Notes: generated from the letters alone by a model not told the origin. A DNA stretch of 64,000 nt from Diploptera punctata (GCA_030220185.1 JASPKZ010010186.1:1-64000), one strand, 5' to 3'. Numbered from the stretch's first letter, positions 10,440-22,387 are shown. Numbers and translations: made by a program.

Positions 10440-10830
10440 TCATCTGTCACGAATTAGACGTCATCTAACAGTCTTTTAAGAGGTCTTCCTGGTCGATGAT
10501 GTCCTTTGAGTTTATATGGCATCATCATTTTTGGGATTATTGAATTATCCATTTTTTTACATGGTCTAGCCAGTTTAATTTTTATCTGTTGAGTTTTTAT
10601 TCTACTGATTCTACCTCTAATTGCTCTAAAATTTCTTCTTTCTTTTTTTCGATCTAAAACAGTGTATCCTGCTGTCCTTCTGAGAAATTTCATATCCGTT
10701 GCTTTGATTCTGATCCTGTCTCTTTTTCTTAATGTCCAAATCTCACTTCCATATAAAAGGGAGGGCAATGCTGAAGTATTATATATTTTTATTCTTGTGG
10801 ATTTCTGCACAAATTTAGCTTTTAATGTAT
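10440..10830 (-). pseudogene. LINE B 3' coding end
   Basis: A single minus-strand frame of about 118 codons carries ALPSLLYGSEIWTLRKRD, MKFLRRTAGYTVLDRKK and HHRPGRPLKRLLDDV. This is the RT C-terminal region common to several insect non-LTR families, truncated 5' of the catalytic core. 10831-11159 holds nothing I recognise. Confidence 0.7.
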
Positions 10831-11159
10831 CATTTATTATTTATAAAATTTTCACGTGGTCCACCCTGTTTGTACAACGAGGAAATGGCCCAAAATCATA
10901 GCGGTATACCTGTTTCATCAAATGCAGGGGACATGCTGCATTACAAGTCTGTCCAAAGGTTGAAAACGGCAGCCCCACTACTGGACTACCTAACGACAAG
11001 GCTAGTAAGTTACTAGTAGTAACCTATCTTAGGGAAAACTACATTACTTTCAAGTCTAAGAAAAGCAGTATAGATAATTTAATGTTAAAAACATCTTTAA
11101 TAAAACTATATCAGCAGAAAACAGTGAGTACCTAGATTTACAAGTAATAATGGATATAG

Positions 11160-11323
11160 TTTACATTACCAAGTGAAATGTTAAAATATGTGGCCTACTT
11201 GGGAATACTATCATCCTCATCAAATTACAATTTCAATTGAATCATTTCGTTAAATAATTTTGAAGGCATTTTAGAAACATATTCCATCATCAAGCATTTA
11301 AAATGGTATTAACTAATTAACTC
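11160..11323 (+). repeat. Repeat E fragment, copy 4, target of LINE A
   Basis: It matches the reverse complement of about 190-330. It ends in the 18-bp target site of LINE A, GTATTAACTAATTAACTC (11306-11323), which recurs at 14560-14577. Confidence 0.6.
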
Positions 11324-11482
11324 CCTCCATGGTATCTTTACCTTGTCGTGGTGGAGTGGCTTGCGTGCTTAAATGATCCTGAGAGCTATGCCGACGGTAG
11401 CATTGCTGCCGATAGGGTTACCCATGCCGGACTGGTCGAAGGTGATAAGCCAGACAAAAAAGTACCTTGGGCGAAAGAGTGA
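11324..11482 (+). CDS. Possible ATG-less upstream ORF of LINE A (52 codons)
   Basis: From the first base of the element the frame stays open for 52 codons and ends TGA at 11480-11482. The translation has a protein-like composition (for example LNDPESYADGSIAADR, THAGLVEGDKPDKK) and no methionine. Copy 2 keeps the end of the same sequence but has an extra base near 35210. Some RTE-clade elements have a short ORF before the main one; whether this is translated, by a non-AUG start or otherwise, is unknown. Confidence 0.35.
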   Translation, partial: PPWYLYLVVVEWLACLNDPESYADGSIAADRVTHAGLVEGDKPDKKVPWAKE

Positions 11483-11631
11483 CGATTTTTCACCGTAAAA
11501 ATACAACCGTCAATAAATGCGGACATGGGTTCATCTGGGAAAAATTTTCCGGAGGTCAAATAGTCCCCCATTCGGTTCTCCGGGCGGGAACTACTTCAGG
11601 GAACCCATGCCAAAGGCTCAAACATAGGGAC

Positions 11632-14522
11632 ATGTTCCTAGGAACATGGAATGTTAGGACTTTATACAATAGCGGGGCACTAGATATATTAACGCGGGAA
11701 CTAGATAAATCGCCCTTGGATATAGTCGCTTTACAGGAAGTTAGGTGGCCAGGAAAAAGGTAGTCAGGAATCAGGAAGCTTTGCATTATACTATGGGGGT
11801 GCAGAAAGACCTGCATTTGGAACGGGTTTTTTAGTCAGAAGGAGGATACTATCCGCTATCCGAGATATTAAGTTTGTTAGTGATAGGATATCATACATAA
11901 TTCTAAAGGGTAAACGACATGATTTTATAATTGTAAATGCACATGCCCCCACAGAAGATAAAGATGACAAGATCAAGGATGAGTTCTATGAAGAATTAGA
12001 ATGCTTATTGATAGCCTTTCACGATATCATATGAAAATTCTCTTAGGAGATTTTAATGCAAAAGTGGGACGGGAAGATATATTCAAACCAACAATAGGCA
12101 AATTCAGTCTTCATGAAGATAGTAACGACAACGGGGTTAGATTAGTCACATTTGCCACATCAAAGAATCTCATTGTTAAGAGCACAACATTTCAGCATGA
12201 GGATATTCATAAATACACCTGGACGTCTCCAGATGGAGAAACTCGGAACCAGATAGATCATGTATTAGTGGATAAACGCTGGCACAGTAGCATCATTGAT
12301 GTTAGATCAGTTAGAGGGACAGACTGCAATTCGGATCATCATCTGGTCAGAGTGAAAATCAGACAACGGCTATCGCTTATGAGAGGAACAAACGCTACAG
12401 ATGATTCTGTAAAATATGAATTTAAAAACTTGAAAAATGATGAAATGCGGCAAGAATACCAAATCAAAATTGCTAATAGATTTGAAGTACTGGAATCTTC
12501 AGATGACAATGTGGCAAACGAAGAAGAAACTGATATAAATAAAGAATGGGAGGCTATAAGAGATACTATTAAATTGTCAGCATCAGAAAGCATTGGTTGT
12601 TTAAAAAAGAGGCAAAACAAGAAATGGTTTGATGAGGAATGTGCCGACATTGTAAAGGAAAGAAAGCTAGCAAAAATGAAATGGTTACACGAGCCAAATG
12701 AGGTAAATTTAGAGCAATTGGGTAGTGTTAGACGGGAAACCACCAAGTTACTAAAGAGTAAAAAGGGGGAATATTTGAGGGAGAAGATTAATGATCTTGA
12801 AATGAATGCAAAAAATAGGAACATTAGAGAATTATATCAGGGAATTAGTATAGAGAAGAAAGGGTTTCAGGCTAGAACAAACATAATTCGGAATGAAAAT
12901 GGGGATATGATTGCAGATTCTAAGAGTATATTAAATAGATGGAAAAGTTACTTTAATCAGCTATTAAATGTACATACAGAACAAGACATTGAGGAGGATA
13001 AGTTACAGACAGCAAATGCTAGTCGCAGAGCCAAGTGCATTAGAGGTTGAAATGGCAATTGAAAAATTGAAGATGTATAAAGCATCAGGTTCAGATGAGG
13101 TCCCAGCAGAACTGATAAAATCAGGGGGAGAAAAAATGATGGGCAAGATACGCTGGTTGCTTAGTATGATTTGGGAAAAAGAAGCTCTTCCAGATGAATG
13201 GAAGGAATCAATTATCTTACCAATTTATAAGAAAGGAGATAAAACTGATTGCAACAACTACAAAGGCATCTCATTACTGTCAACTTCGTACAAAATTCTT
13301 AAAAATATATTAGTAAGCAGACTTACTCCCTATATTGATGGCATTCTAGGAGATCATCAATGTGCATTTAGAAGAAACAGATCTACAACAGATCAGATTT
13401 TTAGTATAAGACAGATTTTAGAAAAGAAATGAGAATATAATGGTACTGTACATCAACTATATGTAGACTTCAAAAAAGCATATGATTCAATTAAGAGGGA
13501 GAAGTTATATAGTATCCTGCTGGAGTTCGGAATTTCTAAAAAGTTAGTTAGACTTATACGAATGTGTCTAAATGGCTCAAAGAGTAGGGTGCGTGTAGGC
13601 AAACAGTTTTCAGACACTTTTGAAATCCAGAATGGGTTGAAGCAAGGAGATGCACTATCTCCTCTACTATTTAATTTTGTACTAGAGCATGCCATTAAAT
13701 CAATAGAGAATGAGGAAGGCTTACAACTGAATGGTATTAATAAGCTGTTAGTTTATGCTGATGATGTAGTACTACTGGCCGATAGCGAGGAGATACTAAA
13801 GACCAACACGCACACACTATTGAGTAACACTAAGAAATTGGCACTGGAAGTAAATATCAGTAATACTAAATATATGGTCACATGTAGAAATTCAGTATAT
13901 AATGGAAATGGACTGCTAAGGACAAATGAGGGAAATTTTGAGGAAGTGGCTGAATTCAAATACCTAGGAACAATAATCACAAATAGGAATGAGATGCACA
14001 AAGAAATTAAACATAGGCTCAATTCTGGAAATGCATGCTATTATGCATTGCAGAGACTTTTGATGTCCCAACTCCTTTCAACCAGTTATATTATATGGGT
14101 GCGAAACATGGACTCTTACTTTAAGGGAGGAAAGGAGATTACGAGTATTTGAGAATAAAGTTCTTAGGAAAATTTTTGGACCAAAGAGAGATGAACAGAC
14201 AGGTGAATGGAGAAGACTACATAACAATGAACTACATGGTCTTTATAGGAAGCCAGATATAATAAGAACAGTTAAGTCTCGTAGACTGCGATGGGCAGGA
14301 CATGTTGCGCGTATGGGGAATGAAAGACATGCATGGAAACTTCTTGTAGGAAAGCCAGAAGGAAAACGCCCAGTTGGTAGACTAAGAATGAGGTGGGAGA
14401 ACAACATTAACTATGATTTGAGGGAAGTAGATTATACAGGGAATGATTGGAAAGCATTGGCTCAGGATAGGGATGTATGGAGAGCTTATGTCCGCGCGGC
14501 CATGAACCTACGGGTTCGATAG
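11632..14522 (+). pseudogene. LINE A endonuclease-reverse transcriptase, disabled
   Basis: The likely start is ATG 11632 (MFLGTWNVRTL), opening an apurinic-type endonuclease: ALQEVRW, LLGDFNAKVG (about 12040), NQIDHVLV and SDHHLV. The RT follows: LPIYKKGDKTDCNNY, DHQCAFRRNRSTTDQ, YVDFKKAYDS, GLKQGDALSPLLFN and the active site VYADDVVLLAD (about 13750). The C-terminal region has RRLRWAGHVARMGNER and ends LRVR at 14522. Compared with copy 2 there is a 1-nt insertion near 11755, a 1-nt deletion near 12008, a 2-nt deletion near 13012, a TGA for Trp at 13430, and a deletion of roughly 38 nt near 14075 that removes the segment leading to the YGCETW motif and shifts the frame. The architecture fits RTE-clade elements (CFDP2/BovB-like). 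It is not functional. Confidence 0.9.
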
Positions 14523-14530
14523 TGCCAGTG

Positions 14531-14562
<32 letters not shown>

Positions 14563-14577
14563 TTAACTAATTAACTC

Positions 14578-14935
14578 ACTTGCACTTTCAAATTTGTGGG
14601 TTAACGGCCGCGTGGGCGCAATACATCTCTATCCTGAATTAATGTTTTTGATGATCCCTTGTGTAATCATGGTTAATGTTATTCTTCCACCCAATTCTTG
14701 GCCTATTTACTGGGCGTTTTCCCTGGTTATCTTCGAGCTTGCACACTCTTCTTTCATTCCCCATTCGTGCCACATGTCCTTTGCATCACAGTCTACGAAA
14801 TTTAATTGTTATTTAAAATATGGTTTACCATAAAGATCATGTACTTCACTGTTATGTAGTCTACTCTATTCGCCTGTCTCTTCATCTCTCTTGGGTCCAA
14901 AAATGTTTCTATGTACTTTATCCCTTAGCTAGTAG
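14578..14935 (-). pseudogene. Old LINE A 3' fragment
   Basis: Read on the minus strand, it matches the LINE A C-terminal coding end from about the FGPKRDE motif to the 3' terminus, with many substitutions. It lies immediately beyond the target duplication of LINE A copy 1, so that element landed at its edge. Confidence 0.7.
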
Positions 14936-16804
14936 CGAGAGGATTAAAATGACCCTTCGATGTATATTTGAACTTTTATATTTGTTACTACGTTGGCAAC
15001 ATTGTTACGGATATCAGTGCCTTCCTAAAATAAGCATAGCTTTCTTTTGTTGACAAAAGGGTCAGATTTAATGGTCTCTTCCGATAATTTAGAACGGTTG
15101 GTCTTTTTTCCCGGGTAAAGCTGACTCCCACGCGACTAATAGTGTTTTTTTTTTCTGTGTACCTAGAATGCCTAGAAGAATTTGAAAAATATGACTAGGA
15201 ACTTATTTTGCATAATGTGTACTGAATTGATCTTTTGCTGAATTGATAAATGTGATTTTTCAAATAAATATTAATTTAATGTTTATAAATTGAAATCGAA
15301 ACTAACTTCATGGACTAGTATTTTGCAGCACTTTTAATATATTTTTAGGAATTTTAAGTGAATTTTATGAACAACATGTGATTGGCAAAGGTATAAAATG
15401 TATTCATTCTGGTAATTAGATAAATAAACGATTAACAAAAATAAAAATGGTTGTTTTTATTTGGGGGTGAAGTTGACCCCCACGCGACTAACACATTCAG
15501 TATTTTTCACTCAACTAATTAAGGATTATTCTCGAACCCTCCCACTGGTTTACCCAATAACGAGAACATTATAATTAGTAAACTTTAAAATGTGATTGAA
15601 GGTAATTCTCAACTTCTATGCTCTGCTGGAGGTGTGTTTTGGAATCGCTCAAAACGTGCCAAGTGTACGGCCATCCCTGATATATTGAGGGAGGGAATTC
15701 CAGGAGCGGACAGAGGTTACTGTGAAAGAAGTAGAATAAGAGGAAGTGGTATGAAGGGGGCTTATTAGCAGACTGTTATCTTGTGACCTAGTGTCAATAT
15801 TGTGTTAAGAAGGTAAATTCTCAAATCTGGACGCCAGGTAACTAGGAGTGTAGGAATTCAGAAGCTTGAAAAGAAGTGAAAGGAGTGCAATTTACGTCTA
15901 TCACTTAAACTGTGCCAAGAGAGTTAAAAGTTTCCCAAAATGCCGTCGTAACAGCGGATGTTGAAAATAAAAGTACGGAGTGAACATGCTACAGTCTCTG
16001 CGACAAGTCTATTTTAGCTTATACGGTATATTTTTATATATATAACGTCACAATAATCCAGAACTTAATTTATTCTATATAATTAGTAGTACTTTTTTAT
16101 AATTTATATATCTTTTACATTTTATATTTGGATGGCGTTTTGCATCAACCGATTTAGCGCCATAGAATGAGATTTTGATGCCATCTGTTGCAGGGTCATG
16201 ATGTAAGTGTACGCAAACTTTTAGCACAAAATATTTAAATATAGCTTTTTTTTTATTATAGAAACATGTAAACGCCAACAGTCCTATCAGAGATTCCGTG
16301 TTTCGTAACAAGCGGCTTTGAAAGAATATCTTCATGAATACTAAACTAAATTTTGCATCACGTAGCTTAGTGCCAAAAGTTCCCGCTCTTATATTGTTGA
16401 TGCATAACTGAGTAATGTTAGTTTGGCGCTACAATAAATAATGGACATTGTCAAGGCAGTGTGATTTTTTAATGTTATAATTACATCCAGAGCTCAGAAA
16501 ATTTTAGATATGGCTTATAAGAACTGCCCTGAAAATAGAAAGACATCTTCTGTCTCACTGCAAGTATGTAAGAATTTTATTTATTATGTGAATCATATAT
16601 TTTTCATACATGAAGTCCATGCACTTCTATTTTATAAACATAAAGATAAAAACATTAGGCGCTTGTCAATTCAGATGTCATTGTAATAGGCGACGGAATT
16701 ACGTGATCCACTGTTCATCAGTTGATAAATTTCGTTCTATATTTTTTGTGAAATGAAAAGTGTATTTTTTTTCTAAATTTGTTCTATGGTAAGTTTAATA
16801 TATA
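14936..16804. other. No recognised gene; a 27-bp direct repeat and one short open frame
   Basis: A motif containing CCCACGCGACTAA occurs at about 15125 and 15478 in the same orientation. One plus frame at about 15636-15769 (GVFWNRSKRAKCTAIPDI onward) has protein-like composition but matches nothing I know. The rest is AT-rich. Confidence 0.4.
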
Positions 16805-16806
16805 TA

Positions 16807-18233
16807 CAGAGTGAACATTATTTAAACCGACAAACTCTGAGAAGTTGTAGGGGACACCAAAACAAATATTTTTCCCTAATGTCATTTTTTCCTTTGAGGA
16901 TTATTTAAACCGGTAGAGGGCGTATTATGCTCTTCAGTTGTCATGACTGCAACTGCTGTTGGTGATAGGAATTGCTTTGTCCACCAGTGTAGTAGTGAAT
17001 TGTATCTGTTTACTAATGGAGTGATACATCTGGAGTGAGTACACTGATATAGTTGGTGCGTACTACGTAGCGCACCACAACGGATGAGCTGCACAACGGG
17101 TTTATCAACAACAATATCCTAATCGCCGTATCCCGTATCATACGACGTTTACTGCTGTGTACCAACGTCTGCGTGAGACCGGGTCATTTAGCAGATTACC
17201 TGGACAGGGACGCCGTCGCACAGTAAGAATGCTGCGATTTGAGGAAGCTGTCCTGCAGCATGTGGAGCGAGATCCTTCAATCAGCACTCGTGCAATTGTG
17301 CATAACATGGGGACGAATCAGACGAATCCAGCATGTCCAAAACCTGGAACCAGTTGATTGTGCATCCAGAGCACAGTTTTCGCAGTGGTACCTGGAATAG
17401 TGTCAAATGCATCCTACATTTCCATCCTATGTGTTGTTTACATATGAAGCAACGTTCGGGCGTGATGGAGTCTCCAACATGCACAATGCGCATGTTTGGA
17501 GTGAGGATAACCACATGCCACAGCTACTCACGCACATCAAGTGTGTTTCTTCGTTAGTGTGTGGACTGATGATGTTTGGACACTGTTTAATTGGGCCATA
17601 TCTCCTACCTAGGCCATTAAATGGCAGGCACTACTACCATTTTCTCGCCAGAGCATTGCCAGTATTGCTGGAAGACGTCCCGCTCCCTACAAGACAACGG
17701 ATGTGGTTCCAACATGACGGGGCGCCGGCACATTTCAGTCGTCGTGTGCGTCGATTCTTGAACCAATGGTTTACAGAAAAGTGGATTGGCAGAGGTGGTC
17801 CTGTACCATGTCTGCTCGATCCCCAGATATGACCCCTCTGGATTTTTTGTGTGGGGAGAGATGCGCAACCTTGTTTACACAACTCCTGTTGCATCAGAAG
17901 AGGATCTGGTTCCCGGATAGTAGCAGCAGCAGGAGAAATTAACGATACTCCTGGACTTTTTGCCCGTGTTAAACAGAACATGATCCTCCTGTAACCTTTG
18001 TTTACATGTCAATGGAGGCATTTTTAAACCTCTACTGTAATTTAAGTAATTGCGTTCTCTTGGTAATAAGAAATGCAAAAGTGTTTGTTGGTTTAATTAA
18101 TTTTCCGCCATAGAAATGTTCCTCTACCGGTTTAAATAATCCTCACAGGAAAAAATGACATTAGGGAAAAATATTTGTTTTTGTGTCCCCTACAACCTCC
18201 CAGAGTTTGTCGGTTTAAATAATTTTCACCCTG
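16807..18233 (+). mobile_element. Mariner-like DNA transposon M1 with long TIRs
   Basis: Terminal inverted repeats of about 115 bp (16807-16921 and 18119-18233) start CAGRGTGAA and are flanked by TA. Each TIR contains two copies of ATTATTTAAACCG. A decayed transposase lies between them. The shared CAGGGTGA terminus links it to elements at 41007, 41211 and 52987. Confidence 0.85.
17035..17996 (+). pseudogene. M1 transposase (DDE superfamily), disabled
   Basis: An N-terminal helix-turn-helix segment (YHTTFTAVYQRLRETGSF, then RRRTVRMLRFEEAVLQHVE) is visible at about 17120-17320. After an internal deletion near 17325, the catalytic part resumes: LFTYEATFGRDGVSN (first catalytic Asp replaced by Tyr), NAHVWSEDN, LIGPYLLPRPLNG, and FQHDGAPAHFS with the second Asp (about 17705). 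The third-motif region SPDMTPLDF (about 17815-17850) is out of frame. The C-terminal SEEDL...RVKQNM region runs to about 17996. Transposases of this group cut and paste at TA sites. The catalytic change and frameshifts make it dead. Confidence 0.8.

Positions 18234-18234
<1 letters not shown>

Positions 18235-18293
<59 letters not shown>
18235..18293. repeat. Microsatellite (TA)n(CA)n
   Basis: An AT run followed by an AC run separates transposons M1 and Tc1-like. Confidence 0.95.
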
Positions 18294-18300
<7 letters not shown>

Positions 18301-19798
18301 GTCCAAAATTAAAGCAACAAACTGAAATTTCATCTTTGTGAGTTTATTTTGCCAGAAAATAGTATAAACTAGTGATACGAAAGTATAAACAACCAGAAGA
18401 ATAAAGAAAGTAAACAACTGCAACATTCGTGCATACCAGTAAAACAAAATGCCTTTTTTTTTTTTTTTTCAAAATTAGTGAATATCAAACACATCCAGAA
18501 AACAGGTTAGTGTGTTCAGTATTGGATGTGACCACCTCTAGCAGCAATACAGGCTTCACAACGGCGTGGCATGCTGCGAATAATGTCATCAATCTCATTT
18601 TGAAGCAATAACGCCCATTCTTCCTGCAGAGCAACTCGCAAGGCCTGGTGGATGTTCACGTGAAGCAACTTGTCTCCCTAGTGCATCCCAGACATGCTCT
18701 AACAGGATTCAGATCGGGAGAGGCGAGCAGGCCAATCCCATGCGTGCAATATCTTCAGTTTCCAGGAACTCATCAACCACCTGTGCTCTATGAGGACGAG
18801 CATTGTCATCCATCAGTAAGAAGTCTGGGCCCACAGCACTGCAAAACAACCGCACATGAGGTGCCAAGATGTCGTGACAATATCTGACAACAGTTAAACC
18901 TTGTCGATGTACCCGTACAATTTCATGAAGAGGTGTTCGCGTAGTCAGCAGAATTCCTGCCCACACCATTATTGGGTCACTTCCAAATTGGTCTATTTCC
19001 AGAATGTTTGAGTCTCAAAATTGTGTTTTAAGTTCTCTCCAGATGCAAATTTGTTGAAAATCATTTTCAAGACTAAATCTGAACTCATCTGTGAAGAAAA
19101 CATTGGCCCACTGTTCGATCGTTCATTTGGCATATTGATGACTTCACTCTAGATGGTCTCTTCTCTGAATACGCATCAGGGGTACACATACAGTAGGTCT
19201 CCGACAATAAAGGCCTCTCTGCCGAAGCCGTCTGTACACTGTTTGCCTCGATACAATTGTTCCAGTGGATACTGTGAGGTCAGATGCCAGTTGTCGTGCA
19301 GTACTACGGCGGTACCGTTTTGCCCTTAGATCCAAATAACAGTCCTCTCTTTCCGATGTCACTCTTGGTCGTCCTTGCACTGGTCTTCAGGGTACATTTT
19401 CGGACTCTTAAAAACTGTTGCCACATCCGAGAAACAATAGAACGATTCACATTACGCCATCTGACCACATCAGCTTGACTCTGTCCTGCTTCCATTCTTC
19501 CTATGGCTCTCCAACGAAGACAATCTTCTAGGCGGCGTCTCTGTGCCGTACTCTACTTGCAGTAAATGTTTATACAGCAAACAATGATGTTGGACTAAGC
19601 AATAAACACTATACTGCAGTGTTCTATTTGATAGGTGCACTGACGTCATCTTTTGCATGGTTGTAAGTTGGCCGGAATGCCATCGGCAGTTCAGAACAGG
19701 ACTGTACTGGCATATGTTTACGTTTTATATGAATATATAGTGAATTAGACATAGGATGAAGAAATACCAGTTTGTTGCTTCAATTTTGGACACTAGTG
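18294..19798 (-). mobile_element. Tc1-like DNA transposon
   Basis: Inverted repeats of 31 bp (18294-18324 and 19768-19798) begin CACTAGTGTCCAAAATT and differ at one base. The length, about 1.5 kb, is usual for Tc1-like elements. The transposase relic is on the minus strand. Flanking TA cannot be confirmed because the left flank is a CA microsatellite. Confidence 0.85.
18640..19495 (-). pseudogene. Tc1-like transposase, frameshifted
   Basis: Reading on the minus strand: an N-terminal HTH block (ADVVRWRNVNRSIVSRMW, 19495 onward), a second HTH block (GRPRVTSEREDCYLDLRAKR ... TVYRRLRQRGL, to 19144), FFTDEFRFSLENDF near 19075-19100, FLLMDDNARPHRAQVVDEF near 18790, and SPDLNPV near 18710. One extra base after that last motif throws the final EHVW block out of frame, separating the third catalytic residue. 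Several other frame changes are present, for example near 19300 and 19140. Confidence 0.8.
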
Positions 19799-20299
19799 TA
19801 TATAAATAAATAAATAAATAAATAAAGATATATATATATTTTTTTTTCCAATGTGAATAATTGATATTAAAAATATGAGATAAATTATTTGTATTATTTA
19901 ATGTTTTTCTATTTATTATAAATATTGTTTACAGCTACATACGCATCTTATTAGTCATGTATTTGCCTTTTAAAAACGTATTACAGTTCAAAATAAAATT
20001 TAGTGTGAAAGTTGATGGATGTCTATCGATATTTTTACTCTAAGGAATAAAAAAATGACTTTAAGAATTGTTACACAGCATAGGCCTACCTGCATAGATA
20101 AATAGGTAATCCCTGATAGCTGTTTTTTCTTTCTTTTTTTCATATGTACTGTAATAGTATGCATAAATTGGATTTATTTAGAAAACATTATTCATTTAAC
20201 ACGCACATTTCATAATGTGTTACAAAACAATATAATATATAAACACATATCAATAATAAGTTTATTGTGCATACAGACACTACTAATATTATTTTACAC
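19799..20299. other. No gene; (TAAA)n and (TA)n microsatellites at 19800-19845
   Basis: AT-rich sequence without motifs that I can assign. Confidence 0.5.
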
Positions 20300-20445
20300 C
20301 TGGTGTACTGATGTTCTTTTTATGTTCGTCAATTCTTTTTCTTATAAATCTTTTTTGTTTGGCCTACATAAGACTTTTCACAACCATCACACTGCATTTT
20401 GTATACAACATCTGTCAATTTATTACTATCAATTTATTTTTGCAG
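20300..20445 (-). pseudogene. Penelope-like element remnant, GIY-YIG endonuclease piece
   Basis: The minus strand reads DVVYKMQCDGCEKSYVGQTK and, after a frameshift near 20340, RIDEHKKNIS. This matches the start of a GIY-YIG nuclease domain as carried at the C-terminus of Penelope-like retroelements (VYK..C..C...YVGQT...R..EH). No RT region is visible nearby. Flanking AT-rich sequence to 20755 is unassigned. Confidence 0.55.
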
Positions 20446-20755
20446 AATTTTCAGTAATCAGTGTACATAGAATTAATGAAATCATGAAATGAAATGGAAT
20501 GGATGACATAAACATTTTACACCAAAGAAAATAATTACCAAAAACGATTAATAGCAGAAATGGCCTATATAAAAGTAACAAAATAAAGCATTGAATAAAC
20601 AAATAGGTTTAAGTGAATGGTGGAAGCATATGATTCCTTGTTAAAATTCATTTAAGTTTGCAAAAAAAAAAATATATGTATATACATATATATAGTATAG
20701 AAAAATTGTCTTGATGATAACTATATATTATAAACAACCATGTCAAAAAATTTCT

Positions 20756-20795
20756 TGAAAATGATCTCACACAAGGAGATTGAAACGTCGATTTG
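20756..20795 (+). ncRNA. Degenerate hammerhead-like motif
   Basis: The sequence TTGAAAATGATCTC, a 7-nt loop, then GAGATTGAAACGTC has the layout of a hammerhead core (CUGANGA, stem II, GAAAC). Two core positions differ from consensus. Penelope-like elements are known to carry such ribozymes. Activity is unlikely. Confidence 0.25.
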
Positions 20796-22288
20796 AATAA
20801 ATTAGTTTTACGATTAATTCTTGTTGTTATTATTAACTACTCTCAGGGAATAATATTTATACAAACATATAAAATATTCATGAAACTTGTCACTGGAATT
20901 ATTGAAATGTATGTGGAGCGATATGGGCTATACTGTATGTAATAGGAATGAAACACGAGTGAGGACAGTGTTCGATCTATGCGCGCGTTTACGATACTCT
21001 TGACGCTGAGACAGTCGCTGTAGGCTACTCACAGCGAACAGACGTATTTGGGGTTGTGATCGGTATAGGGGGTGAGTGCTCTAAAATACGTGGACAATTA
21101 CGTAACTATACTCCAATACTTGCAATGACGTTTCACTGCCTTCTATATCTTGTGACTTCATAATGCACTTTGTAAAACACTATCATCAAATTAAACTGAA
21201 AGTGTTGACACTTAAACATATAATAATCTTTCAATAACTTCCCGAAAATAGTGCATAAATCTAGTGTATTTATTACGCAAATTATAACTGAATTTTAGAA
21301 CTTCGTATTCGAGCTTTTTAAACAATTAAAAGCTTTCATTTGCTTTTTGTGACATAATCAGGGATTTAATTATTTTTAGTGTAACTGAGTAATTCAAATA
21401 AGTGTTTATTACACATAATATAAACTGAAATTAATATATACATACTGAATTTTTTAAAACAATTTGTTTTGTTTTGTTTTGTGACATAGTTTAGATAATT
21501 TCAATGTATTAAAAGTTAATAACTTCTATAATGGATTTTTTTTTGCGTATGGACAAAATAAATTAAGTTTTTAAATTGAATTATAGGAATTCGACGGATA
21601 TAAATAATTTATTCTTTTACAATTTATGTAAAATTATATTTTAATACAGTGATTGTGAAAAATTATATAAATGTGATTGAATTTATTAATATTTCGTGAA
21701 ATGAATTTTATAATTTTATATATCAAGCACATATTTGACTTAAAAATAACATTTATTGAAGTGTTATGAGAATTATTTGAACATTTTTCATGGCTTAAGA
21801 ATCCATATACCTGTGTTCATTATTAAATTTACTGTGTTAAAAATTATCTGAATTATTACTTAAGCATATGCATAAATGTGGTGTTGCATTCTTTACAGAC
21901 TTGTGAAAATTGAAGACAATTAAATGTGAACAAAGAAATAGACAAGTTGTTAAAAAAGTTTGGCTACACAACATAGAAACAAGTCACATCACATCATCCT
22001 GAAGAAACGGTGAGTGAGATACAAAAATATTATACCATTACTGTATTTACTTAATTTAGAGCAGGCCTGCAAAACTGATGCCTGGGGAAAATCAACACGT
22101 TCCTGTTCTACGTTCAGTGACTTACCTTGACTAGAGGCAAAAAAGGTAGTGTTGGACGCGCTGCACGTAAATAGTAAACAGTCAGTGGCGTACTTATCAG
22201 TATGAGTACGATGCCCACATTCAATACAAAATTGGAACAGATATATTTTTTTTTGTGTTAGAGAATGGTGATGCACGTTGTTTGGTAA
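20796..22288. other. AT-rich, no assigned gene; (TTTTG)n at about 21462-21482
   Basis: An ancient tandem similarity joins about 21250-21360 and 21400-21490 (TTTATTACNCA...ACTGAA...TTTTGTGACATA). A possible small exon is flanked by TTCTTTACAG (ending 21898) and GTGAGTGAG (from about 22010), but no frame stays open through it. Confidence 0.4.
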
Positions 22289-22355
22289 AGTGGACTCGGT
22301 ATTTTAGTTTCCAGGCGGCATCAAATGCAACTGTTTCCCTCTAGTTAAAAAAAAG

Positions 22356-22387
<32 letters not shown>

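Larger units (their letters stand above)
11324..14560 (+). mobile_element. LINE A, full-length RTE-like non-LTR retrotransposon, copy 1
   Basis: The copy is about 3.2 kb with matching 18-bp target duplications (11306-11323 and 14560-14577) and a (TAAG)n tail from about 14532. It begins with a GC-rich leader containing a 52-codon ATG-less frame, then one long endonuclease-RT frame broken by several lesions. The second copy at 32080-35238 is highly similar, suggesting both are young. The tail repeat continues the family 3' end CAGTGAGTAAG. Confidence 0.9.

Noticed and set aside
12339..12824. 161-codon minus-strand frame in LINE A (and its partner 33920-34327 plus)
   Set aside because: It is the antisense shadow of the LINE A linker; it recurs only because the LINE recurs.
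20756..20795. Active hammerhead ribozyme
   Set aside because: Two of the invariant core positions are changed, so only a decayed motif is reported.
21899..22010. Internal host exon bounded by TTCTTTACAG and GTGAGTGAG
   Set aside because: No reading frame stays open and no partner exons were recognised; kept only as a note.
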